DNA from: Actinomycetes bacterium
GTDB taxonomy: Bacteria; Actinomycetota; Actinomycetes; Streptosporangiales; Streptosporangiaceae
NCBI GenBank assembly: GCA_023425615.1
Contig: JAFACJ010000807.1
Location: 1 to 10,529 of the forward strand
DNA: 10,529 nt
Direction of reading: 5' to 3'
How positions within the stretch are numbered: the first letter of the stretch is position 1; each line of letters starts with the position of its first letter. Made by a program: the position numbers and the translations under genes. Below the pieces are notes generated by a model. The model did not search any database, had not been told where the DNA came from, and was given only the letters and a program-made list of their open reading frames with translations. Of this stretch, positions 1 through 5,540 are shown piece by piece.

Positions 1-471
1 CGTCTGCCCCCAGAAGGCGAGCTGCACCGCCTCGTACAGGAACGGCAGCACCGCCACCACGATGAACGTCGTCCACAGGACGGGGGACGACCAGGCGCCG
101 TCCTCTTCCTTGTCGATGCCGATGGACGCCAGCACCACCGGGAACACCACCGCGAAGCCGGCGACCCACACCAGGCCCGCGTCGATCAGACGGGCCTGGG
201 CGCGCTGCCGGAATGCCGCGAGCGGAAGGTTCTCCGCCGGATGCGGGCCACTGGGCACAGGCGCCCGATAAGTCTGCCGGGGCGGTTCCTCGTGCGCAGG
301 ATATCCGGGCTGAGGGGGACCATATCCCGGCTGCCCTCCATATCCCGGACTGGGCGGACCATAGCCGGGCTGTTGCGGGGGACGCGGCGAGCCGTAAGGG
401 TCTTGCCCGGGCTGGGACGGTCCATATCCTCCGCCTGGACGCGGACCGTACGGGTTGGGGGGTTCGCTCAT
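1..471 (-). CDS. RDD family membrane protein, N-terminal part (runs off window)
   Basis: Reading from the ATG at 469-471 gives 157 residues with no stop before the window edge, so the C-terminus is missing. Residues 1-80 are a Pro/Gly/Tyr-rich, probably disordered cytoplasmic tail with repeated PGYG(P/G) units. From about residue 85 the RDD domain begins: a basic stretch with AQARLIDAGL (Arg and Asp of the family signature), a membrane segment at about 97-117, a charged loop (IDKEEDG) and a second segment at about 131-148. RDD proteins are small multi-pass membrane proteins of mostly unknown role; some have been linked to ion transport. The start lies 7 nt after the stop of the N-acetyltransferase gene, and the Shine-Dalgarno-like GGAGGA is formed by the last codons of that gene, so the pair is probably cotranscribed and coupled. 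Function beyond the family is not inferred. Confidence 0.85.
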   Translation of the reverse strand, partial: MSEPPNPYGPRPGGGYGPSQPGQDPYGSPRPPQQPGYGPPSPGYGGQPGYGPPQPGYPAHEEPPRQTYRAPVPSGPHPAENLPLAAFRQRAQARLIDAGLVWVAGFAVVFPVVLASIGIDKEEDGAWSSPVLWTTFIVVAVLPFLYEAVQLAFWGQT

Positions 472-478
472 GATGTCG

Positions 479-991
479 TCATTCCTCCAAGCGGAGCAGC
501 ATCCGCGTGTTGCCCAACGTGTTGGGCTTCACCCGATCCAGATCCAGGAACTCCGCGACCCCGTCGTCATAGGAACGCAGAAGCTCTTCGTAGACGGCGT
601 GCGACACCGGAGTGCCCTGGATCTCTCGGAAACCGTGGCGCGCGAAGAACTCCACCTCGAAGGTAAGGCAGAAAACCCGCCGGACACCCAGTTCTCGCGC
701 GGTGGACAGAAGCTTGTCGACGATCTGGTGACCGATGCCCATGCCCCGGCATTCCGGATCGATTGCGACGGTACGGACCTCCGCCAGATCCTCCCACATC
801 ACATGCAGCGCGCCGCATCCGATGACACCGCCCAGTTCCGGAGCGTGTGCCACCCAGAACTCCTGTACGTCCTCATAGAGGTTCACCGTGCTCTTCTCTA
901 GAAGACGTCTCCCGGGGCCGCCGTACGTGTCGACGAGGCGCCGGATGTCGCGGACATCGGGCGTGCGCGCCCGCCGGATCGTCAGCTCCAT
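479..991 (-). CDS. argA: amino-acid N-acetyltransferase (N-acetylglutamate synthase, short GNAT type)
   Basis: A 170-residue single-domain GNAT protein. It resembles, from memory, the short actinobacterial N-acetylglutamate synthase typified by Mycobacterium tuberculosis Rv2747: DTYGG near 21-25, LLEKSTVNLYEDVQEFWV at 30-47, GCGALHVMWEDLAEVRTVA at 58-76, the acetyl-CoA loop R82-GMGIG-87, FEVEFFARHGF at 111-121, and the C-terminal VKPNTLGNTRMLLRL. The reaction is acetyl-CoA + L-glutamate to N-acetylglutamate, the first step of arginine synthesis, in the cytosol. The ATG at 989-991 is preferred because family alignment begins at MELTIRRA; an upstream in-frame start at 1063 adds 24 residues unlike the family. 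No strong ribosome binding site is visible before this ATG, so a leaderless or weakly initiated message is possible. The RDD gene follows after 7 nt. A general GNAT is the alternative, but the motif set is quite specific. Confidence 0.88.
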   Translation of the reverse strand: MELTIRRARTPDVRDIRRLVDTYGGPGRRLLEKSTVNLYEDVQEFWVAHAPELGGVIGCGALHVMWEDLAEVRTVAIDPECRGMGIGHQIVDKLLSTARELGVRRVFCLTFEVEFFARHGFREIQGTPVSHAVYEELLRSYDDGVAEFLDLDRVKPNTLGNTRMLLRLEE

Positions 992-1068
992 AGTGAACTC
1001 GAGACTAGTGGCACAGAGGCCCTTTGCGGACCTCAATCGACCTGCGCAAAAGGAACCGGACACGGGCG

Positions 1069-1134
1069 CGGACCGCGCCGCGCGCTCACACGGCGTGCGG
1101 GCCGCGCGAAACCCGCCCGTCGGATCGCGGTCCG
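1069..1134. repeat. 9-bp inverted repeat in the argA/nlpC divergent region
   Basis: CGGACCGCG at 1069-1077 and its exact complement CGCGGTCCG at 1126-1134 enclose 48 nt. The element lies in the 365-nt divergent gap (992-1356), upstream of the riboswitch-like leader. It could be a regulator site or a long-loop RNA structure in an argA leader, but in DNA this GC-rich such an arm can occur by chance. No protein is assigned. Confidence 0.35.
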
Positions 1135-1177
1135 TTCCGTCGCTTCGGTTGGCAGAGGCGGCAGACTTCGTTAGTCT

Positions 1178-1336
1178 CCTGCGCTGAGTGTCAGCAGCAG
1201 TTCACGTCTGCTGTACCCGCCGAATCCCCCGGACGCAGCCCGCTCCGGGGTACCGGGACCGGCGCAGGCCCCGGGTGCGCCGCGACGAGGCGGCTGGGGC
1301 TGCTCCGGCCCCCACCCGACAGCCGGTCCAGGCAGG
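1178..1336 (+). ncRNA. candidate ydaO/yuaA-type cyclic di-AMP riboswitch in the leader of the NlpC/P60 gene
   Basis: The leader carries pieces I associate with actinobacterial ydaO leaders: CCTGCGCTGAGTGTC at 1178-1192, GCCGAATCC at 1219-1227, a GGGGC/GCCCC stem-loop at 1296-1300 with 1308-1312, then ACCCGACAGCC at 1314-1324 and GGCAGGCGG at 1331-1339. CCTGC (1178-1182) can pair with GCAGG (1332-1336) as the closing P1 helix. The RNA ends about 20 nt before the GTG start, next to the GAGGAGAGG ribosome binding site. Cyclic di-AMP riboswitches are known upstream of secreted cell-wall hydrolases in actinobacteria. The 3' conserved segment looks shortened compared with the form I remember (ACCCGAACCCGACAGCTAACC), so it may be degenerate. 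A promoter-like pair at 1149-1177 would start RNA inside P1, which conflicts with this fold. Assignment is from remembered motifs, not a covariance search. Confidence 0.55.
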
Positions 1337-1356
1337 CGGCCGAGGAGAGGAAGTCC

Positions 1357-2295
1357 GTGAAACGCCCCCATCGTCGTCTGCTCGCCACCGCCTGCGGTAT
1401 CGGCGCGCTCGTCCTGAGCGTCCCCGGCACCGCCCACGCCGAACCCGATCCGATGAAGCGCATCGAGGCCATCCACGAGGAGCTGGAACAGGTCAGCGAG
1501 CAGATCAACGGGCTGAAGGTGAAGCTGAAGCAGGCCGAGCGCGCCGCCGAGGTGGCCTCGGACAACGCCAAGCGGCAGCAGAAGGCGCTGGACACCGTGG
1601 CGCAGGAGGTGAGCGGGCTGGCCGCCACGAGCTACATGATGGGCGGCACGGACCAGGCGGCGATCCTCGCCACCTCCGAGAACCCCCAGGACTTCCTCGA
1701 CCAGACCTCGACGCTCAGCTATTTCGCCTCGCAGAACGGTACGAAGGTGACGGAGCTGCTGGCTGCGATGCAGTCGGCGCAGCGCGCGAAGAAGTCCGCG
1801 GACGACCGCGCCGACCAGGTCCGCAAGCTCAACGAGGAGCTGACCGGCCGGCAGAAGAAGCTCCGCGACGAGTACACCAAGATCCGCGACAAGATCGTCA
1901 GAAAGAACCCCCGGAAGATCGTCGACATCCCCGCGATCCCGGGGGCCGGCAAGGCGGCCGAGGCGCTGCGCCAGGCGCTCACCCAGCTCGGCAAGCCCTA
2001 TGTGTGGGGCGCCGACGGGCCGAACAGCTACGACTGCTCGGGGCTCACCATGTGGGCTTACGCACGGGTCGGCATCAGCCTGCCGCACTACACCGGGAGC
2101 CAGTGGAACGCCGGCGTCCATGTCAGCCGCGACCAGCTCCAGCCCGGCGACCTCGTCTTCTTCTACAGCGACCTGCACCATGTCGGCATGTACATCGGCG
2201 ACGGGCAGATGGTGCACGCGCCGCAGACCGGCGACGTGGTGAAGATAGCCCCGATCGACGGCCGCCCCTTCGCGGGCGGCGTACGGGTCGCCTGA
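1357..2295 (+). CDS. secreted NlpC/P60 family peptidoglycan endopeptidase
   Basis: A 312-residue protein beginning at GTG 1357, chosen because GAGGAGAGG lies 7 nt upstream and the reading from here starts with a proper signal peptide: KRPHRR basic region, hydrophobic ACGIGALVLSV, and a likely cut after AHA (residue 28). Residues 33-88 and 140-182 are highly charged heptad-like coiled coils, with TSYMMGGTDQAAILATSEN between them, as in PcsB/RipA-type hydrolases. The NlpC/P60 domain spans about 200-312, with Cys227 in YDCSGL, His275 in HHVGMYIG and a third polar residue, His287, in MVHAPQ: all catalytic positions are present. Such enzymes cut peptide stems of peptidoglycan (typically D-Glu to meso-diaminopimelate), acting in wall remodelling and cell separation. 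The gene stands alone with its own terminator; the riboswitch-like leader suggests control by the second messenger cyclic di-AMP. Confidence 0.93.
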   Translation: MKRPHRRLLATACGIGALVLSVPGTAHAEPDPMKRIEAIHEELEQVSEQINGLKVKLKQAERAAEVASDNAKRQQKALDTVAQEVSGLAATSYMMGGTDQAAILATSENPQDFLDQTSTLSYFASQNGTKVTELLAAMQSAQRAKKSADDRADQVRKLNEELTGRQKKLRDEYTKIRDKIVRKNPRKIVDIPAIPGAGKAAEALRQALTQLGKPYVWGADGPNSYDCSGLTMWAYARVGISLPHYTGSQWNAGVHVSRDQLQPGDLVFFYSDLHHVGMYIGDGQMVHAPQTGDVVKIAPIDGRPFAGGVRVA

Positions 2296-2303
2296 GAACG
2301 GAA

Positions 2304-2342
2304 GCCGCCGCCATGGAGGGCTGAGGGCCCCATGGCGGCGGC
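2304..2342 (+). terminator. strong hairpin after the NlpC/P60 gene
   Basis: GCCGCCGCCATGG (2304-2316) and CCATGGCGGCGGC (2330-2342) form a perfect 13-bp stem with a 13-nt loop, starting 8 nt after the TGA at 2293-2295. There is no long T tract, as is common for actinobacterial terminators. It is symmetric, so it could also act on readthrough from the opposite strand. Confidence 0.75.
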
Positions 2343-2354
2343 GTTCGTCTCGGC

Positions 2355-2378
2355 CGGCCGCGGGAGCCGCCGCGGCCG
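2355..2378 (-). terminator. hairpin downstream of the LuxR-type gene
   Basis: CGGCCGCGG (2355-2363) pairs with CCGCGGCCG (2370-2378) across a 6-nt loop. It begins 13 nt beyond the stop of the minus-strand LuxR-type gene and lies back to back with the plus-strand hairpin at 2304-2342, as expected between two convergent genes. Confidence 0.6.
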
Positions 2379-2391
2379 TGTCGACGGCGGC

Positions 2392-2622
2392 TCAGATGAG
2401 CTGTCGTCTGGCCGCCCACACGACTGCCTCGATGGGGGTGTTCACGTCCAGACGGTCGCAGATGGCCCGAAGACGGCGACGCAGGGTCCGCGCGCTGAGT
2501 TCGAGTTTCCGGGCCGCCACGTCAGCGGTCACGCCACTGGCGATCTGCGCCAGCAACTTCAGTTCGTCCTCGCTCAGCCGGGGTTCGTCGAAGGCCCGGC
2601 GCGCGAGTGTGCCCTGATCCAC
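2392..2622 (-). CDS. small stand-alone LuxR/GerE-type helix-turn-helix regulator
   Basis: Seventy-six residues, starting at GTG 2620-2622 with GAGGGAGG about 8 nt upstream; an ATG slightly upstream is out of frame. Residues 16-75 are a complete GerE-like four-helix DNA-binding domain: LSEDELKLLAQIASGVTADVAA, then the recognition region LELSARTLRRRLRAICDRLDV (about 40-60) and the closing helix TPIEAVVWAARRQLI. There is no receiver, PAS or autoinducer domain; residues 1-15 are only a short tail. The usual GerE pattern keeps (S/T)xxTVxxHxxxI in helix 3, here SARTLRRRLRAI, so the conserved His is replaced by Arg. Such lone domains may act as dimers or be modulators of larger LuxR proteins; the target is unknown. 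A good promoter at 2846-2874 suggests a leader of about 215 nt. Confidence 0.75.
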   Translation of the reverse strand: MDQGTLARRAFDEPRLSEDELKLLAQIASGVTADVAARKLELSARTLRRRLRAICDRLDVNTPIEAVVWAARRQLI

Positions 2623-2689
2623 TCCATTCCTCCCTCGTCGCTGATGCTGACCGCGGGGGCGCAGCTTGCGCTGCTTTGGGCAATGGGTC

Positions 2690-2700
2690 CAGTACTACTG
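2690..2700. repeat. CAGTA-C-TACTG palindrome in the LuxR-type gene leader
   Basis: Five-base perfect arms around a single central C. It lies about 68 nt upstream of the GTG start of the minus-strand LuxR-type gene, within the leader predicted from the promoter at 2846-2874. It may be a protein binding site; no regulator is assigned. Confidence 0.3.
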
Positions 2701-2815
2701 ATCGTCGGTGGCCGGACTCGGCCGATACGTCGTTCTCGTGCCATTCGCGGGGAACGCTGAGTAACGTCGGCTCGAGAGAAGGGACATCGGTTGCAGCCTT
2801 CCCCTCTCCGGTCCA

Positions 2816-2827
2816 TGAATCGTTTCA
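2816..2827. promoter_or_regulatory. LacI-family operator-like palindrome
   Basis: TGAATCGTTTCA is a 12-bp palindrome with one mismatched pair and a central CG. This is the layout typical of LacI/GalR-family operators, where the hinge helix binds the central CpG. It sits about 12-23 nt downstream of the start predicted for the minus-strand promoter, a position where binding would block transcription of the LuxR-type gene. The adjacent LacI-type gene is the natural candidate for the protein that binds it. The match is by general family form only. Confidence 0.5.
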
Positions 2828-2845
2828 AGCTCCCTACGACCCGGA

Positions 2846-2874
2846 ACGCTAGGCGGCCGGATCCGGACCGTCAA
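2846..2874 (-). promoter_or_regulatory. sigma-70-type promoter toward the LuxR-type gene
   Basis: On the minus strand TTGACG (2874-2869) is followed by a 17-nt spacer and TAGCGT (2851-2846). This gives five of six consensus bases at -35, ideal spacing, and a TAnnnT -10 as usual for the principal actinobacterial sigma factor. Transcription would begin near 2839, leaving a leader of about 215 nt before the GTG at 2622. Confidence 0.55.
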
Positions 2875-2894
2875 GCTCTCCAAGAGCGCAAAAA

Positions 2895-2910
2895 GTGATC
2901 CATACATCAC
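2895..2910. promoter_or_regulatory. GTGAT-N6-ATCAC inverted repeat upstream of the LacI-type gene
   Basis: GTGAT and ATCAC flank CCATAC as perfect 5-bp arms, preceded by an A-run in otherwise GC-rich DNA. It lies 86-101 nt upstream of the LacI-type start and 21 nt upstream of the minus-strand -35 box. It looks like a dimeric activator or repressor site. The protein is unknown. Confidence 0.4.
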
Positions 2911-2995
2911 GTCCCGTGCAGCCTCCGCGAGGCACCGATTCACGGGGAGCCGTTAACCTGCGACAACACATCCCGACCCGGGGGGGAGTGGACTG

Positions 2996-3886
2996 ATGCG
3001 AGCGAGCATTCGGGAGGTAGCGCGTCGCGCGGGAGTTTCAGTTGGGACCGTTTCGAATGTCCTAAACCGGCCAGGCGTCGTGTCCGATGCGACCAGGGTC
3101 CGGGTGCTCGCCGCCATCGAGGAGCTGGGATTCGTGCGCAACGAGGCGGCGCGGACCCTGCGTCAGGGATCGGGGAGAACACTCGGAGTGATCGTCGAGG
3201 ATCTCGCCAACCCCTACTTCACCGACCTCGGCCGCGGCGCCGAGGACGCCTCCAACACCGGCGGCTACGACGTCATCTGGTGCACCAGCGAGGGCAGCCC
3301 GGAGAAGGAGCGCCGCTGCCTCGACTTCCTGGAGCAGCAGGGCGTCTGCGGCGTCGTCATCACCCCCGTCGCACTGGACGCGGACCGGATCGCCAGGCTG
3401 CGCGACAGGGGCGTGCGTGCGGTGCTCGTCGACCGTCGGGTGCCCGGCGCGGGAGCCTGCTCGGTGAGCGTCGACCATGTGCAGGGCGGCGCGCTGGCCA
3501 TGCGCCACCTCGTCGAACTGGGCCGCCACGACCTGGCGGTCGTCACCGCCGAACCGGAGGCGCCGCCGATCCGCCAGCGGCGCGGCGGCGCGCTGCGCGC
3601 CCTCAACAACTCCGGCTACTCCCCCGAGCAGGTGCTCACCATCGCCGAGACGGAGCCGACGGTCGAGGCGGGACAGCGGGCCGCGCGGCGACTTCTGGAG
3701 TTTGGAACGCTCCCCGGCGGCGTCTTCTGCGTCAACGACCTGCTGGCCATCGGGCTCGTCAACGAACTCACCCGCAACGGTGTGAAGCTCCCCCAGGACG
3801 TCGCGGTCGTCGGCTACGACGACATCGCCCCGCCGCCACCGCCGTCGTCCCGCTCACCACCGTCCGCCAGCCCAGCCGCGAGCTGA
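2996..3886 (+). CDS. LacI/GalR family transcriptional regulator, C-terminus frameshifted
   Basis: As read, 296 residues from ATG 2996, 7 nt after a G-rich ribosome binding site. Residues 4-23 are the LacI helix-turn-helix (IREVARRAGVSVGTVSNVLN), 24-60 complete the DNA-binding headpiece and hinge (AARTLRQGSG), and LGVIVEDLANPYFTDLGRG (63-81) opens the periplasmic-binding-like sensor domain. Later landmarks are GVVITPV (119-125), VSVDHVQGG (157-165), and FCVNDLLAIGL to VAVVGYDDIA (244-278). After Ala278 (codon 3827-3829) the family sequence should continue as x-AATAVVPLTTVRQP; instead this frame runs into a Pro/Ser tail of 18 residues. The expected continuation is in the +1-shifted frame from 3832, so one base appears lost at 3830-3831. 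Repaired, the protein would be about 327 residues, near family length. Either the gene is broken or the base call is wrong. It diverges from the LuxR-type gene and is probably a local, sugar- or nucleoside-type effector repressor; effector unknown. Confidence 0.85.
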   Translation: MRASIREVARRAGVSVGTVSNVLNRPGVVSDATRVRVLAAIEELGFVRNEAARTLRQGSGRTLGVIVEDLANPYFTDLGRGAEDASNTGGYDVIWCTSEGSPEKERRCLDFLEQQGVCGVVITPVALDADRIARLRDRGVRAVLVDRRVPGAGACSVSVDHVQGGALAMRHLVELGRHDLAVVTAEPEAPPIRQRRGGALRALNNSGYSPEQVLTIAETEPTVEAGQRAARRLLEFGTLPGGVFCVNDLLAIGLVNELTRNGVKLPQDVAVVGYDDIAPPPPPSSRSPPSASPAAS

Positions 3887-3978
3887 GCCGCGCCGCGGTC
3901 GGCCTGCTGCTGGAGGGCGCCGAGAACCGGCACCTCGTCCTGGCGCCCGAACTCGTCGTACGCGAGTCGGCGTCCTGA
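3832..3978 (+). pseudogene. displaced C-terminal segment of the LacI-family regulator
   Basis: Forty-eight codons ending at TGA 3976-3978 encode AATAVVPLTTVRQPSRELSR, followed by AAVGLLLEGAE and PELVVRESAS. This is the canonical end of LacI/GalR sensor domains, where the VPLTTVRQP strand and following helix complete subdomain 2 and the dimer face. It has no start or ribosome binding site of its own and follows directly on the point where the upstream frame loses homology. It is best read as the rest of the gene starting at 2996, separated by a 1-nt deletion or a sequencing error in a CCCCGCCGCCACCGCC tract. Confidence 0.8.
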
Positions 3979-3979
3979 C

Positions 3980-4004
3980 CCCGCGGCCGGTGCCCGGCCG
4001 CGGG
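3980..4004. terminator. bidirectional GC hairpin between lacI-type gene and lysS
   Basis: CCCGCGGCCGG (3980-3990) and CCGGCCGCGGG (3994-4004) form a perfect 11-bp stem with the loop TGC, beginning 2 nt after the plus-strand TGA. It can end the LacI-type transcript and, from the other side, any lysS transcript that passes the hairpin at 4006-4025. Confidence 0.75.
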
Positions 4005-4005
4005 A

Positions 4006-4025
4006 GACGCCATCATCGCGGCGTC
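4006..4025 (-). terminator. hairpin directly after lysS
   Basis: GACGCC (4006-4011) and GGCGTC (4020-4025) pair across an 8-nt loop, 2 nt beyond the lysS stop. Together with the 11-bp hairpin at 3980-4004 it makes a tandem terminator for the minus-strand cofactor cluster. Confidence 0.5.
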
Positions 4026-4027
4026 CG

Positions 4028-5533
4028 TCAGGAGCCGGGCTTCACCAGCGGGAACAGGATGGTCTCGCGGATGTTCCGGCCGGTGAAAGCCATGATCATC
4101 CGGTCGATGCCCGCGCCCATGCCGCCCGTCGGCGGCATCGCGTACTCCAGGGCGCGCAGGAAGTCCTCATCCAGCTGCATCGCCTCCGGGTCGCCGCCGA
4201 CGGCCAGCAGCGACTGCTCGGTGAGCCGGCGGCGCTGCTCGATCGGGTCGACCAGCTCCGAGTAGGCGGTGCCCAGCTCGGTGCCGAAGCCGATGAGGTC
4301 CCACTTCTCGGTCAGCAGCGGCTCGTCGCGGTGCTCGCGGGTCAGCGGCGAGGTCTCCAGCGGGTAGTCCATGACGAACGTCGGCTGCCTCAGGGTGTGC
4401 TCGACGAGTTCCTCGAACACCTCCTGCACCAGCTTGCCCTGCCCCCACTTGGGGTCCCAGTGCACCTCGCGGGCGTCGGCGAGCTTGCGCACGGTCTCGA
4501 TCGGGGTGTGCGGGGTGATCTCCTCGCCCAGCGCCTCGGAGACCGAGCCGTAGAGCGTGACGCGCGGCCACACCGGCAGGGACAGGTCGTACTCCCGGCC
4601 CTCGTGCACCACCACCGAGTGGCCCAGCGCGGCCACCACGGCCTTCTGGTACATGCGCTGGGTCAGGTCGGCCATGTCGTTGTAGTCGAGGTAGGTGCCG
4701 TACGCCTCGATCATCGTGAACTCGGGGTTGTGCGTGGAGTCCGCGCCCTCGTTGCGGAAGTTGCGGTTGATCTCGAAGACCTTGTCGATCCCGCCGACGA
4801 CCAGCCGCTTGAGATAGAGCTCGATCGCGATGCGCAGATAGAGCTCCATGTCGTAGGCGTTGATGTGCGTCTTGAACGGGCGTGCCGTCGCGCCGCCGTG
4901 GATCGGCTGGAGCATCGGCGTCTCGACCTCGAGATAGCCCTCCTCGTGCCAGAAGTCGCGGACGGCGCGCACGGTGTCGCTGCGCAGCCGCGCCATCTTG
5001 CGCGCCTCGTCGTTGACGATGAGGTCGACGTAGCGGTACCGCACCCGGGCCTCGGGGTCGGTGAGCCCGGCGTGCTTCTCCGGCAGCGGGCGCAGGCACT
5101 TGGAGGTGAGCGCCCAGCGGTCGGCCATGATCGACAGCTCGCCGCGCCGTGACGCGATGACCTCGCCCTCGACGCCGACGTGGTCGCCGAGGTCGACGTC
5201 GTGCTTCCAGGCGGCGAGCGCCTCCTCGCCGACCCCGGCCAGGGAGATCATCACCTGGATCTCGGCGGTGCCGTCCTTCAGCGTGGCGAAGCAGAGCTTG
5301 CCGCCGACGCGCGAGAGCATGACCCGGCCCGCGATGCCGACACGGTCGCCCGTCTCGGCGCCGGGCTCCAGTTCGGGGTATTTCTCGCGGACCTCGGCGA
5401 TGGTGTGGGTACGCGGGAAGTTCACCGGATAGGGGTCGACACCGCTCTCCCGGAGCCGCGCCACCTTCTCCAGGCGGACGCGCATCTGCTCCGGGGCGTC
5501 CTCATAGGCACCGTCGTAGGTCTGCTCACTCAC
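4028..5533 (-). CDS. lysS: lysine--tRNA ligase, class II
   Basis: A 501-residue cytosolic lysyl-tRNA synthetase, of normal length, which charges tRNA-Lys with lysine using ATP. Residues 1-60 are the N-terminal extension (PYPVNFPRTHTIAEV). An OB-fold anticodon-binding domain covers about 64-150 (VGIAGRVMLSRVGGKLCFAT, then IQVMISL). The class II catalytic core follows: motif 1 region around 185-207 ending EVETPMLQPIHGGATARPF, motif 2 FEINRNFRNEGADSTHNPEF (253-272) with MIEAY, and motif 3 GMGAGIDRMIMAF (471-483). The start is GTG 5531-5533 (VSEQTYDG), where family similarity begins; the frame stays open far upstream, but only as a shadow of coaX. No clear ribosome binding site precedes it, while TAGCCT lies 7 nt upstream, so a leaderless transcript is possible. 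It is the last gene of the cluster, 44 nt after coaX, with hairpins just beyond the stop. Confidence 0.97.
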   Translation of the reverse strand: MSEQTYDGAYEDAPEQMRVRLEKVARLRESGVDPYPVNFPRTHTIAEVREKYPELEPGAETGDRVGIAGRVMLSRVGGKLCFATLKDGTAEIQVMISLAGVGEEALAAWKHDVDLGDHVGVEGEVIASRRGELSIMADRWALTSKCLRPLPEKHAGLTDPEARVRYRYVDLIVNDEARKMARLRSDTVRAVRDFWHEEGYLEVETPMLQPIHGGATARPFKTHINAYDMELYLRIAIELYLKRLVVGGIDKVFEINRNFRNEGADSTHNPEFTMIEAYGTYLDYNDMADLTQRMYQKAVVAALGHSVVVHEGREYDLSLPVWPRVTLYGSVSEALGEEITPHTPIETVRKLADAREVHWDPKWGQGKLVQEVFEELVEHTLRQPTFVMDYPLETSPLTREHRDEPLLTEKWDLIGFGTELGTAYSELVDPIEQRRRLTEQSLLAVGGDPEAMQLDEDFLRALEYAMPPTGGMGAGIDRMIMAFTGRNIRETILFPLVKPGS

Positions 5534-5540
5534 GGTGTCA

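Larger units (their letters stand above)
2623..2995. other. 373-nt divergent regulatory region between the LuxR-type and LacI-type genes
   Basis: No convincing gene is seen here. It holds a minus-strand promoter (2846-2874), a LacI-type operator-like palindrome (2816-2827), a GTGAT-N6-ATCAC inverted repeat (2895-2910), a CAGTA-C-TACTG palindrome (2690-2700), the exact palindrome CCGGATCCGG (2857-2866) inside the promoter spacer, and a small GCTCT-CCA-AGAGC hairpin (2875-2887). The octamer TCAAGCTC occurs at 2825-2832 and 2871-2878. On the plus strand TAACCT at 2954-2959 is a possible -10 for the LacI-type gene, but no matching -35 is evident. A strong GGGGGGGAG ribosome binding site lies at 2979-2988 before the ATG at 2996. 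Confidence 0.6.

Noticed and set aside
992..1063. Upstream start of the N-acetyltransferase at 1063.
   Set aside because: The extra 24 residues (MSGSFCAGRLRSAKGL and on) do not fit the family, which begins at about MELTIRRA.
1024..1356. In-frame extension of the NlpC/P60 gene upstream to an ATG at 1024.
   Set aside because: The added 111 residues are basic and featureless, would bury the signal peptide inside the protein, and overlap the riboswitch-like leader. GTG 1357 has a good ribosome binding site.
2332..2760. Plus-strand open frame of 142 codons antisense to the LuxR-type gene.
   Set aside because: No ribosome binding site or domain; it begins inside the terminator hairpin and lies opposite a gene with clear GerE similarity.
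2574..2828. Minus-strand open frame of 84 codons over the LuxR-type leader and 5' end.
   Set aside because: TTG start, no clear ribosome binding site, no recognisable domain, and overlap with the supported LuxR-type start.
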